Of a stretch of 53,257 nucleotides of DNA, positions 37,490-44,812 are shown in pieces; position 1 is the first letter of the stretch; each line of letters starts with the position of its first letter. The position numbers were made by a program, and so were the translations under genes. Under the pieces are notes generated by a model. That model did not search any database. It was not told the origin of the DNA and saw nothing but the letters and a program-made list of their open reading frames with translations. The stretch covers positions 1 through 53,257 of the forward strand of contig CAMLBO010000023.1 of the NCBI GenBank assembly GCA_946478305.1, in the 5' to 3' direction. The stretch comes from an uncultured Enterobacterales bacterium. Its GTDB lineage: Bacteria; Pseudomonadota; Gammaproteobacteria; Enterobacterales; Enterobacteriaceae.

Positions 37490-38326
37490 GGGGACAAATG
37501 CCCTGTCATCAGATTGGCGTTGATGCAATCTGATGACGAAATCTGTTTCACACGAAAACACGCTTTCATTTTTTATTGCCACCCCCATTTCTTCCGTTGC
37601 ACGCCAGGCAAATGGCGTCATCTGCAACAGATCAAAAGCATCAGAACCGCAGAGTGCCATTGGGTAAGCCAGCGTCTCAGAACGTATAAGCTGAAAACCT
37701 GCCAGTTGCTCATCTGTTTCTGTGTGCAACTGCACCTCCGAATAAATACATGCCTTAAGCTGATACAAATGCCGCGGACCAGGGGCTACGGTTAACACAA
37801 ATCCGCCCGGTTTGACCGCACGATACAACTCCTCGGCTTTACAGGGCGCATAAATGCGCATTATCGCGTCAACAGACTGGTCGGCAAACGGCAGACGATG
37901 GCTGGACGCCACACAGAACTGCGCATTGTGATAGCGCTTAGCCGCGTTACGGACCGCGACTTTTGCAACGTCAAGCCCAAAGACGGTAATAACCCTGTTG
38001 TGTATAAGCCGGCTGGCCACTGCGGTAGTGTAGTACCCCTCTCCGCAGCCAATATCCAGGAACGTATCTGCCTGCGCCGCAAGTGCCTCATCAAGTAATT
38101 GTGCAACGCGATCGCGCAGGGGCTGATAATGACCGCCATCCAAAAAACGGCGACGCGACGCCATCATCTCAGGACTGTCACCCGGTTGTTTAGAGCGTTT
38201 ATGCTGCACGGGCATCAAATTGACATACCCCTCCTTCGCATTATCAAATTGATGATTTTGCGGACATCGCCACTGTTTTTCGTTCAGGGTAAGTGGTTGA
38301 TGGCAAAGCGGGCATTGATAACTCAT
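37472..38326 (-). CDS. rlmA: 23S rRNA (guanine-745-N1)-methyltransferase RlmA
   Basis: SAM-dependent enzyme methylating G745 of 23S rRNA, 284 residues (E. coli 269). The N-terminal zinc finger ligands C5, C8, C21 and H25 are visible. SAM motif [11 protein letters not shown] is near 95; [12 protein letters not shown] and QMTPFAWRA match E. coli. The C-terminal tail is about 15 residues longer than in E. coli and reads into the end of mntP on the other strand. Confidence 0.95.
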   Translation of the reverse strand: MSYQCPLCHQPLTLNEKQWRCPQNHQFDNAKEGYVNLMPVQHKRSKQPGDSPEMMASRRRFLDGGHYQPLRDRVAQLLDEALAAQADTFLDIGCGEGYYTTAVASRLIHNRVITVFGLDVAKVAVRNAAKRYHNAQFCVASSHRLPFADQSVDAIMRIYAPCKAEELYRAVKPGGFVLTVAPGPRHLYQLKACIYSEVQLHTETDEQLAGFQLIRSETLAYPMALCGSDAFDLLQMTPFAWRATEEMGVAIKNESVFSCETDFVIRLHQRQSDDRAFVPSADIA

Positions 38327-38473
38327 GAAGGATCCAAAAGAGTGTCGTGGAGGCGTAACTGCATTATGTCGCCAAGTCTAAAGAAGGCGACTGCCAGTTG
38401 CAACCGCTGGCATAGCAGTGAAAAAGCCAGCTACACTATGTGCCTGTGCTTTTCTCTTTTGAAGTGATTTCCT

Positions 38474-39187
38474 ATGACTGATATTTCGGCGTTACTCAGC
38501 CAAATCCCAGGGGTACGCCACGGATTTGGTGATAAGAGCGCCCTGCTGCCCCCCCTTCTGCAACCTTTTGAAGCGACTCGCCCGGATAAGAAACAAGTGC
38601 ATGGCGTGCGTATTGTTGACGTCATTGAACCGGCTCAGGAGATGGGTGACGCTGACGGTTTTTATACGGCGTTACCCGGTATTCTACTGACGGTTTTCAC
38701 TGCAGATTGCCTGCCGGTGATCTTTTGCAGAAAAGATGGGAAGCGGATTGGTGTCGTTCATGCAGGCTGGCGAGGACTGAAAGACGGAATCATTGAGAAG
38801 ATGGCCGAGCGTATCAATCAGGATGGCTCCACGGCTGACTGGGTTGCTTCAATTGGCCCTTCGGCGCACCCTTGTTGCTACGAAGTCAGCCAAGAGTTGG
38901 TGGATGAATTTTTGACGGAAGTTAACCTGCCACCTGCACTGATGGTCCCTTCCCCACGTCATCTGAATCTTGCAGCAATTGCACAGGCCAAGCTGGCTCA
39001 GCTTGGGTTTGCATCAACGGATCACGCTGGCAACTGCACGATTTGTACCATGGTGTCCGATGCCACAGGCGCTGAGCATTATAAATACACCAGTTTCCGC
39101 CGCAACAGCCACCAGAGGGCCAAAGACCCTTCACATCCAGGCATCAGCGGCAGAAATCAGCAGTCGGGTATCATCATGATTGCGTAA
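38474..39187 (+). CDS. Laccase-domain PgeF/YfiH-family protein
   Basis: 237-residue member of the multicopper-polyphenol-oxidase-like YfiH/LACC1 family. Hallmarks: KKQVHG near 39, FTADCLPV near 76, VVHAGWRGL near 94, the CCYEV cysteine pair near 136, and a late C-x2-C at NCTICT. E. coli PgeF corrects peptidoglycan precursors by releasing wrongly added serine. In E. coli that gene is next to rluD, so this is probably a second paralogue; its exact substrate is not clear. The ribosome site is weak. It ends at a terminator shared with cspC. Confidence 0.85.
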   Translation: MTDISALLSQIPGVRHGFGDKSALLPPLLQPFEATRPDKKQVHGVRIVDVIEPAQEMGDADGFYTALPGILLTVFTADCLPVIFCRKDGKRIGVVHAGWRGLKDGIIEKMAERINQDGSTADWVASIGPSAHPCCYEVSQELVDEFLTEVNLPPALMVPSPRHLNLAAIAQAKLAQLGFASTDHAGNCTICTMVSDATGAEHYKYTSFRRNSHQRAKDPSHPGISGRNQQSGIIMIA

Positions 39188-39198
39188 CGTTAAAAACA

Positions 39199-39224
39199 AA
39201 AAACCCGCACATGGCGGGTTTTTG
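39199..39224. terminator. Bidirectional terminator between PgeF-like gene and cspC
   Basis: aacccgc (39202-39208) pairs with gcgggtt (39214-39220), flanked by A-rich and T-rich tracts. Confidence 0.88.
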
Positions 39225-39238
39225 AAAGCAGAAGCTGC

Positions 39239-39448
39239 TTAAATAGCCATTACGTTAACAGCTGAAGGGCCTTTCTGGCCGTCCTGAATTTCGAACTCAA
39301 CGTTCTGGCCTTCGGCCAGAGTTTTGAAGCCGTTACCCTGGATTGCAGAGAAGTGTACGAACACGTCTTTGCTGCCGTCTGCAGGAGTAATGAAGCCAAA
39401 ACCTTTAGATTCGTTGAACCACTTAACTTGACCTTTGATCTTTGCCAT
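39239..39448 (-). CDS. cspC: Cold-shock-family RNA chaperone CspC
   Basis: 69 residues, almost identical to E. coli CspC ([20 protein letters not shown] start, AVNV.AI end). The RNP1 (KGFGFI) and RNP2 (VFVHF) nucleic-acid-binding motifs are intact. CspC is a constitutive RNA chaperone that stabilises rpoS and other stress mRNAs. AAAGGAAA precedes ATG39448, and the small gene yobF lies 41 bp upstream as in the E. coli yobF-cspC operon. Confidence 0.97.
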   Translation of the reverse strand: MAKIKGQVKWFNESKGFGFITPADGSKDVFVHFSAIQGNGFKTLAEGQNVEFEIQDGQKGPSAVNVMAI

Positions 39449-39489
39449 CTTGAGTATTTCCTTTGGATTGTTTTAACCGCCCGGAGGCG

Positions 39490-39606
39490 TTACATAGACA
39501 AACTAGAGTCGTTACTGCTTGAGGCACTAAGATATAAATCGGCAGAGAAGCGGTATTCAACGATAACGTTTTTACTCAGGTCTTCTTTACTGAAAATGCC
39601 ACACAT
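39490..39606 (-). CDS. yobF: Small stress-related protein YobF
   Basis: A 38-codon ORF whose product starts [20 protein letters not shown] and ends SSLSM. It matches the first 38 residues of E. coli YobF (47 aa; [12 protein letters not shown]...VEYRFSA) but ends earlier, lacking the last nine residues. YobF accumulates under stress in E. coli, and its mRNA is an OxyS target. It sits directly upstream of cspC on the same strand. Confidence 0.9.
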   Translation of the reverse strand: MCGIFSKEDLSKNVIVEYRFSADLYLSASSSNDSSLSM

Positions 39607-40528
39607 ATACAGAACCGTACCTCGTTTTACCCAGATGCGTTATCACATACTCTGAATTCGATGGCAAGCCATTTTTAATCAGTGATGGACGTGTCGCACA
39701 TATTTGAGTCGGTTAACGGTACTGACTCTTCAGCTAAGCTGAAATATGTTGATAGACATGCTTTTTTCTGCTTAACAGTTTAACAAGCAAGCCACTCAAA
39801 ACAATAACGGCCCGCGCAGATTATTGATCATTTAATGCAGAACGATAAGCCTGAAAACCGATTTTATTTGAATTTTTATCTTTTAAGTTATGCCCGGAAG
39901 TAGGGGTGTTCAGGTTAATATTTACGCATCAGGATATCTGGCTGGTAGGATTCATTAATGATGACACAGTGCATACAACCTTGCATGTTCTGCCTTGTAT
40001 GGCAGAGCACTCTGCCACCATGATGCCTGGTTATGCGCGATTTTCAACCATCTTGACACAGCGATTAAATCCCCCTTCCTGACTGGTTATGCATTAGCCA
40101 AAAAGGGGCTTATAAGATATTGCGGTGCAATACTTTCAACCTGAGTGAATAAGTTGCACCGCCACTGTGCAGATCACTTACACATTTTTTTATAAAAAGA
40201 GGCGAGAAACAGGCAAGTAATCGAAAGGAAACGCTCTGCTCAGTAAGATTAAAAAAGGGGTTACAGTATGATTTTAACAATATGATGAAATAATGATGAC
40301 CTGAAAGTTAAATTAGTGTTGGTCAGGTAATTACGCATATTTTATCACTCAGGGAATTGAATCACCCTCTTGCAATAAAATAGCCAAATAACCGTGACGA
40401 ACATCACGGTTTTATTTGCTCATCGATAGTCATGCCTGATAAACAATGGCTTAAACCGTGGCCTGACCTCACCGTGAGCGTGGATAACAGCAGCCGACAA
40501 GTGTCGCCAAACGGGCACCGGCAGCATT
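39607..40528. other. 0.9-kb gene-free region upstream of yobF-cspC
   Basis: No ORF with convincing coding character. The part next to yobF should be its promoter and leader. Further features are a 7-bp dyad (ggcagag 40001-40007, ctctgcc 40010-40016), a 9-bp inverted repeat with a 23-nt loop (gcggtgcaa 40122-40130, ttgcaccgc 40154-40162), and a terminator-like hairpin at 40390-40417. The region is AT-rich and could encode an untranslated RNA. Confidence 0.5.
40390..40417. terminator. Terminator-like hairpin in gene-free region
   Basis: aaccgtga (40390-40397) pairs with tcacggtt (40404-40411), followed by ttattt on plus; on minus the downstream tract is also AT-rich. It could end the minus-strand MBL-unit read-through or a plus-strand RNA. 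Confidence 0.65.
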
Positions 40529-41518
40529 TCAATCTGCCAAAATACTTTGCCCTATTTTTAGCGGAAGAAAACGCGGGGCGACATCTGCATGCGCCTCTTT
40601 AGCCAGCGCTAATTCATGCAAAGGTTCATCCAGAGACTCATCGGCTAATTCAAATACTCCCCAATGGATAGGCACGGCTTTTCTGCATTTGAGTTCAGAA
40701 AACACCATTACCGCCTGTTGCGGATCCATATGCTGCGCACTCATGAACCATCTTGGTGCATAGGCTCCGATCGGAATGGCAGCCAGATCAAAGGGGCCTA
40801 AACGTTGACCAATTTCCTTAAACTGACGACTGTATCCGCTATCCCCTGAGAAATAAAAACGCAGTGCCGGATTGGTTACCACCCACCCACACCATAAAGA
40901 GCGATTTCGATCCCACGGGGTGCGCATACTCCAGTGGCGTGCAGGTACGGCATGGAAAGTCAGGTCGCCTGCGGTGTGTTCCTGCCACCAATCCAACTCT
41001 TCCACGAAGCGAGCCCCCTGACGTACCAGCCAGGTTTTCATACCCAGAGGCACAATGAACTTCAGTTGAGGAAAGCGTCTGAGCAGCTTTTTTATCGTGG
41101 TTTTATCCAAGTGATCATAATGGTTATGGGAAAGCACCACATAATCAATAGGTGGCAAATCTGCGACGTTGGCAGCGACTGGCGTTTTTCTTTTCGGGCC
41201 GTAAAATTTTAGCGGTGAGGCTCGCTCTGACAGCGCGGGGTCAGTCAGGACGGTTTTTCCTGCGATCCTTAGCAACAAGCAGGCGTGCCCAAGGAACCAG
41301 AGTCTGTCATCGCTGCCGTTAAAATCTGCCTTTTGCCACCACTCGGCAATAAACCTCTGATAGCCCATTCGGGGTGGTTTCGGTAACTGCTGCGCTTTGC
41401 GCTCACGCTGCCAGCGCTTGAAGTCTCCTTCCCCGCGATGATGAGGTTCTGGATTAGTGAATCCTTCCGGCGTGTGATGCGCTTTGGAAGGATCGTAGTA
41501 GCGATTTTTGACGGCCAT
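40529..41518 (-). CDS. Metallo-beta-lactamase-fold hydrolase (NAPE-PLD/UlaG-like)
   Basis: 329-residue MBL-fold protein. The metal motif SHNHYDHLD is near 132; a second His is in ARHWS near 195, the bridging Asp in SGDSGY near 225, and IHWG near 288. FLGHACLLLRIAGKTVLTDP is typical of the N-acyl-phosphatidylethanolamine phospholipase-D-like group. The first 60 or so residues are a charged extension. No signal peptide, so it is cytoplasmic. Substrate unknown; phospholipid or phosphodiester cleavage is a family-based guess. Confidence 0.85.
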   Translation of the reverse strand: MAVKNRYYDPSKAHHTPEGFTNPEPHHRGEGDFKRWQRERKAQQLPKPPRMGYQRFIAEWWQKADFNGSDDRLWFLGHACLLLRIAGKTVLTDPALSERASPLKFYGPKRKTPVAANVADLPPIDYVVLSHNHYDHLDKTTIKKLLRRFPQLKFIVPLGMKTWLVRQGARFVEELDWWQEHTAGDLTFHAVPARHWSMRTPWDRNRSLWCGWVVTNPALRFYFSGDSGYSRQFKEIGQRLGPFDLAAIPIGAYAPRWFMSAQHMDPQQAVMVFSELKCRKAVPIHWGVFELADESLDEPLHELALAKEAHADVAPRFLPLKIGQSILAD

Positions 41519-41671
41519 AACACTCCTGCAGTTTCACGATATGAATGATCAATACGTTGATGAGTACTTGCCCTGGTGGCTCGACGCCCCTATTTAATGA
41601 CATGAATTCGCCCACATTGCTTCTCACAAAGTGCAAGAACATGTAGCGACATCGGACTACAAATTTACTTT

Positions 41672-41688
41672 CTTAAGCAAATCTTAAG
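41672..41688. promoter_or_regulatory. Perfect PmrA (BasR)-type direct repeat
   Basis: cttaag-caaat-cttaag is a perfect direct repeat with an 11-bp period, matching the PmrA box (YTTAAK-N5-YTTAAK). It lies 43 bp before the ATG of a small basic membrane protein, with a possible -10 (GATAGT at 41702) at suitable distance. Confidence 0.65.
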
Positions 41689-41730
41689 ATGACAATGTTG
41701 TGATAGTCACCTGATATACAAGGAGGCAAT

Positions 41731-42027
41731 ATGACTCAGTCTAAGGTAATCCGCCCGTGGACATTCACGCAACGTATCCGCAATGTCTTTAATTTACAGC
41801 GCCAATATTGGACGCTTCGGTTTACATCACGCCTTCGTCGCACACAGATACCCCAGGTCATGATGACTCTGGCCAGTGTGCTGCTCAGCGCTTTGGTTCT
41901 GAGCGCGATCATGGTGACCATCGTCGTGTTTGACGTTCTCATGCTCTTGCTTGCGGTGGTCAGAACCCCTTTTCAGCGAAAAAAACGCCCGTATTTTCCT
42001 ATTGTCAGAACGAACGCCTGTCAGTAA
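41731..42027 (+). CDS. Small basic membrane protein, possible PmrA target
   Basis: 98-residue protein with a strongly basic N terminus (about 1-40, 10 Arg/Lys), a 35-residue hydrophobic stretch (about 43-78; one long or two short helices) and a basic C-terminal tail (FQRKKRPYF). It is not assignable to a family I know. An excellent ribosome site (AAGGAGG) and a strong terminator bracket it, so it is a monocistronic gene. The PmrA-type repeat upstream suggests a role in the response to polymyxin or iron; that link is inference. Confidence 0.7.
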   Translation: MTQSKVIRPWTFTQRIRNVFNLQRQYWTLRFTSRLRRTQIPQVMMTLASVLLSALVLSAIMVTIVVFDVLMLLLAVVRTPFQRKKRPYFPIVRTNACQ

Positions 42028-42040
42028 AGCTTAAGTAAAA

Positions 42041-42078
42041 AGCCGCGCCAAAGAGACATCTCTGGCGCGGCTTTTTTA
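42041..42078 (+). terminator. Terminator after small basic membrane protein
   Basis: agccgcgcca (42041-42050) pairs with tggcgcggct (42063-42072), followed by six T in all. Confidence 0.9.
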
Positions 42079-42129
42079 GGGATTATTAATGTGGACAAAG
42101 TTTGCTGCTTTCACAGCGCTAAGTATACC

Positions 42130-42366
42130 TCAGGCCGCTTCAGCACAAAGTTTGGTGAGATTTCTGGCTCCGATCATTAAGGTTGCTACATAGGATTGCC
42201 GGCGGGTAACCACTTCAACCGCCACCCTGGCGTCTTTATATTTGATCAGGTAAGTCGAGGGCCAGCCCTGGCGTCGGGTGCCATATGCCTTTTCGTGACT
42301 GTCAATGGCTGCATGGGCAACCACCAGATGGGAGAGAGTTTTATCACCTTTAATGATGCGCTTCAT
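42130..42366 (-). CDS. DUF4060-like small protein
   Basis: 78-residue basic protein starting MKRIIKGDK. The C-terminal half (YLIKYKDARVAVEVVTRRQSYVATLM) resembles DUF4060 proteins, which occur in enterobacterial genomes and prophages. Function unknown. GGAG lies six bases before ATG42366; an upstream in-frame start at 42396 lacks a site. Alone on its strand between two small genes. Confidence 0.65.
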   Translation of the reverse strand: MKRIIKGDKTLSHLVVAHAAIDSHEKAYGTRRQGWPSTYLIKYKDARVAVEVVTRRQSYVATLMIGARNLTKLCAEAA

Positions 42367-42499
42367 AATGGACTCCGCCTTAGACACAACTGTCAAAATG
42401 AGGAAACATTAATCACTTGATACGCATCGCTTTATGCGACGCTTATTCGAATCACTTCTTTGTAACTTTGTTACAGATTGAGTATCTCTGCGGTTTTCT

Positions 42500-42802
42500 T
42501 TATGCGCAAGTTTTACTTAGCAGGAAGCAAACCATGGCTGCACGCAGTGGTCGGTGGCTATCGGCATGCCAGAGGCCCTGTTCACTGATGATATGTGCAG
42601 ACCAGAAAGTTTTATCCGACGTTTCAGTTGCGCTGAGGCTAATATTATTGGCGCAGATAATCGGCCAGGCATCGGAGGGGTTGTTGCAATAATCTTTGCC
42701 TTTAACACCACCATAAGGATACCACTTCTCAGGTTCCTCGCCGGTCAGCAGGGCGATACTGTGGTTTACTTCGCTGTCGTTCTCTTCAGACCATTTAATC
42801 AT
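42500..42802 (-). CDS. DUF2591/NinX-like protein
   Basis: 100-residue protein. The central DAWPIICANNISL and C-terminal WSAHI...PLRAAMVCFLLSK resemble the phage NinX/DUF2591 pattern (WxxxxPIIxxxxI...PLxAAMRxxVxSK). Three or more cysteines. Function unknown; an old phage-derived gene is possible, but no other phage gene is near. Assignment is by pattern only. Confidence 0.55.
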   Translation of the reverse strand: MIKWSEENDSEVNHSIALLTGEEPEKWYPYGGVKGKDYCNNPSDAWPIICANNISLSATETSDKTFWSAHIISEQGLWHADSHRPLRAAMVCFLLSKTCA

Positions 42803-42884
42803 GACTCATTCCATCTCGTGCCATTGTTGTCATGAGCCTACGATAGAATTAAGACAGTTTTATGAATGTATTAGCGCAGATAAA

Positions 42885-42910
42885 GAAAAGCCCGCGTCGT
42901 TAAGCGGGCT
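42885..42910 (-). terminator. Terminator of yebO
   Basis: On the minus strand, AGCCCGC (42910-42904) pairs with GCGGGCT (42895-42889) and is followed by TTTCTTT. Confidence 0.8.
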
Positions 42911-42925
42911 CTCAATACATCAGAA

Positions 42926-43198
42926 TTATCTTTCGGGGATAAACCCACGCAGGCTGAGTGCAGAATCATCATCCATGGCATCTGCGGACGTTTGCCCTTC
43001 AACCTGGCCGGCTAGAATTTTCAATAATTCAGTTTGTTGGCGCTGATGGTCAGCGATCTCCTGCAAAAGCTGAATTTGCTGATTGGCCCTGACGCTCGCC
43101 CGGTTGATAACAAACCACAGCAACAAGAACAGCAAAACAAAAAGTATACACAGCACCAATGAGGCCAGGCTGGATTGGCCCATTGCGAGATCAAACAT
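42926..43198 (-). CDS. yebO: YebO membrane protein
   Basis: 90 residues with one N-terminal membrane segment (about 10-31) followed by a coiled-coil-like Q/E-rich stretch (NQQIQLLQEIADHQRQQTELL) and an acidic tail. It matches E. coli YebO (WFFVNRASSRTNEQIELLE) in the membrane-coil junction LWFVINRASVRANQQIQLLQE and the final ER. Function unknown; it sits beside mgrB, as in E. coli. Confidence 0.9.
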   Translation of the reverse strand: MFDLAMGQSSLASLVLCILFVLLFLLLWFVINRASVRANQQIQLLQEIADHQRQQTELLKILAGQVEGQTSADAMDDDSALSLRGFIPER

Positions 43199-43306
43199 TG
43201 ACTACCCTACTGCTTAATTTTTCCGAACGGTTATCTTACCATTCCAACACGGTCAGGGAAGCCATTAGCAAAAAAACAGGCCGTCCGGCAAGGGTATCCT
43301 GGTCGG

Positions 43307-43549
43307 TCACCAGGGAATAAATGAGGTCACAGCACAGACGCCAAGGTCAAAATTCCCCCCCTGGTCGCAGTAGCTGTTCAGCGCAAGAAGATATAGCGCA
43401 ACGCAGACCAGCAGAAACACCACGAACATCACGATCTTTTTCAGGTTAAAGACTCGCTTTTTCAGTTTGATAGCATCTCTCTTGCGGTTTAATGCCGGTT
43501 TATTGAGGCTCAAATTCTGCGTCCAACACGTCGATAGTAATAATGCCAT
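43307..43549 (-). CDS. mgrB: PhoQ inhibitor MgrB with N-terminal extension
   Basis: The C-terminal 45 residues are MgrB: LKKIVMFVVFLLVCVALYLL membrane segment, then the periplasmic CDQGGNFDLGVC (two Cys 11 apart, as C28/C39 in E. coli) and the FIPW end. MgrB sits in the inner membrane and represses PhoQ kinase. E. coli MgrB is 47 aa; here the only ATG with a ribosome site is at 43549 (AGGAG seven bases upstream), giving 80 residues with a 34-residue basic cytoplasmic extension. At the usual start position the codon is CTG. TATAAT at 43574-43579 (minus) is a likely -10. Confidence 0.88.
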   Translation of the reverse strand: MALLLSTCWTQNLSLNKPALNRKRDAIKLKKRVFNLKKIVMFVVFLLVCVALYLLALNSYCDQGGNFDLGVCAVTSFIPW

Positions 43550-43565
43550 GCTACGCTCCTGACCT

Positions 43566-43582
43566 TAAACAAAATTATAACA
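43566..43582 (-). promoter_or_regulatory. mgrB promoter with PhoP-box-like repeat
   Basis: On the minus strand tgttat-aattt-tgttta resembles the PhoP box ((T/G)GTTTA-N5 repeat, 11-bp period), but it overlaps a perfect -10 (TATAAT) rather than the -35 region, so its role as a PhoP site is doubtful. Confidence 0.4.
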
Positions 43583-43742
43583 GCCTGATGCCGGAGCTTA
43601 AGGGCAGCACAAATTCCTTAGCCTCTTCTTACCCTCAGATTCCACTGGTTTTTCTGGAAATGATAGCGGTGAAATATTCATTACATCTATACTTCTCAGC
43701 ATCCTGAGGCCCTCAGGAAATACAATAAGAGGAATACCCCTG

Positions 43743-43979
43743 ATGAGTGCAATCAAAGCCATCATTGTACTGGCGATTATTTACGCCGTTTTTCTGTTTT
43801 CAGGTTATGGCGTGACGGTTGGCAGCAGTGAAAATGCGGCAGGTTTAGGTCTGAAGTGCCAATACTTGACAGCGCGGGGTGTCGTTGATTCTCAGTATCT
43901 GCATACTGACAGCGGGATCGTAGGTGTGGCGAAATGTCCGATTTTTAAACAGATCGATGAAGTTGTAGATAAAAAATAA
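43743..43979 (+). CDS. yobH: YobH small exported/membrane protein
   Basis: 78 residues with one N-terminal hydrophobic segment (about 4-21). The rest matches E. coli YobH (79 aa): SGYGV..GS.ENAAGLGL.C.YLTARG, QYLHT.SG and C.I. Two conserved cysteines lie outside the membrane. Function unknown. It is divergent from mgrB and followed by a terminator; in E. coli kdgR follows, which is not seen here. Confidence 0.93.
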   Translation: MSAIKAIIVLAIIYAVFLFSGYGVTVGSSENAAGLGLKCQYLTARGVVDSQYLHTDSGIVGVAKCPIFKQIDEVVDKK

Positions 43980-43984
43980 TGCTC

Positions 43985-44013
43985 AGGATGCCTGCGCTTG
44001 CGGGCATCCTTTT
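43985..44013 (+). terminator. Terminator of yobH
   Basis: aggatgcc (43985-43992) pairs with ggcatcct (44003-44010) followed by a short T run. Confidence 0.75.
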
Positions 44014-44031
44014 CTACCCAAAAATCCAATC

Positions 44032-44277
44032 TTAGCTGTCATGCTTAGTGAATTTGAGATCAATAAGAGAAATGGCTTTTTCGATAGCCCGCTTGGTCAC
44101 CGGATCAGCACCTGCCGGGTGACGGGAGAAGTCGATACTTTTCAGTTGATGTGACATTTTGTCTCGTACTTCCGTCGGTGCAATCACATCAATCACATCG
44201 AGAATTTGCTTTATCACTAACTGACACGCCACCAGATCAGATTCAAACTCCTGCTCTTTCGTTAACAGCTCAGACAT
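44032..44277 (-). CDS. Uncharacterised 81-residue protein, weakly YecF/DUF2594-like
   Basis: Helical, acidic N-terminal half ([27 protein letters not shown]) and a mixed C-terminal half. Size and the pattern Vxx-KMxxQLxxI followed by a terminal helix recall E. coli YecF (DUF2594), but identity is low and I would not assign it. No signal or membrane segment. It takes the place where kdgR would stand in the E. coli order. Confidence 0.55.
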   Translation of the reverse strand: MSELLTKEQEFESDLVACQLVIKQILDVIDVIAPTEVRDKMSHQLKSIDFSRHPAGADPVTKRAIEKAISLIDLKFTKHDS

Positions 44278-44478
44278 GTGGGCTCCTTAATCTCTTTCAT
44301 TCATCAGAAAATTGCGGTCGTCAGAATAGCATGGAGCGCATCCTGTTTTCCTCTGCCAGCGGACTATCTGACGATGTAAAGCAACGACTTGCTCAAATAT
44401 CGGGCAAACGGACAGCACGTGCTGTGGTTACCACTGCAAATCTTCTATGCTTAACGCAGTGGGCGATAAGGGGAAGCT

Positions 44479-44670
44479 ATGTTCGCGCTTGTATTAACCA
44501 TCTGTTATCTCGGTGGCGGCTGTGATGAATTAGCCATCGACGCTTTCAATACCAAACAACAATGTATGGTGGCTATGCGCCAGGAAGGTTTGCGTCACGC
44601 AAGATGTTATCCAATCGAAGATTTTATTGATGGCTACTGGTCACCAGCCCAGGAAAATGCCGATTTCTGA
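44479..44670 (+). CDS. yebW: YebW, DUF1482 family protein
   Basis: 63 residues, the same length as E. coli YebW, sharing MFALVLxxCYLxGGC, the NTxQQC block, PIEDFIDG.W.PAQE and the DF end. Function unknown; the hydrophobic start may be a signal-anchor. GGGGAAG precedes ATG44479. In E. coli it directly follows yebV; here the two are about 40 kb apart. Confidence 0.92.
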   Translation: MFALVLTICYLGGGCDELAIDAFNTKQQCMVAMRQEGLRHARCYPIEDFIDGYWSPAQENADF

Positions 44671-44812
44671 GACCCGGCTCCCCTATTTTATGCTGTTCTT
44701 GACCTTTGCCTAACATAAACGTAACTAAAGTATTGCCAAACGTGACAGCCAAAGGTATCACTATCCTGTTACTCATTGATATTTAACTATATTGACAGGG
44801 CAGGAAATGGCA

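Noticed and set aside
39961-40026. 21-codon ORF with a C-x3-C-x2-C pattern in the gene-free region
   Set aside because: Very short, no good ribosome site, and likely chance.
43566-43582. PhoP box upstream of mgrB
   Set aside because: The 11-bp repeat is present but overlaps the TATAAT -10 instead of lying at the -35, so I list it only as a low-confidence site.
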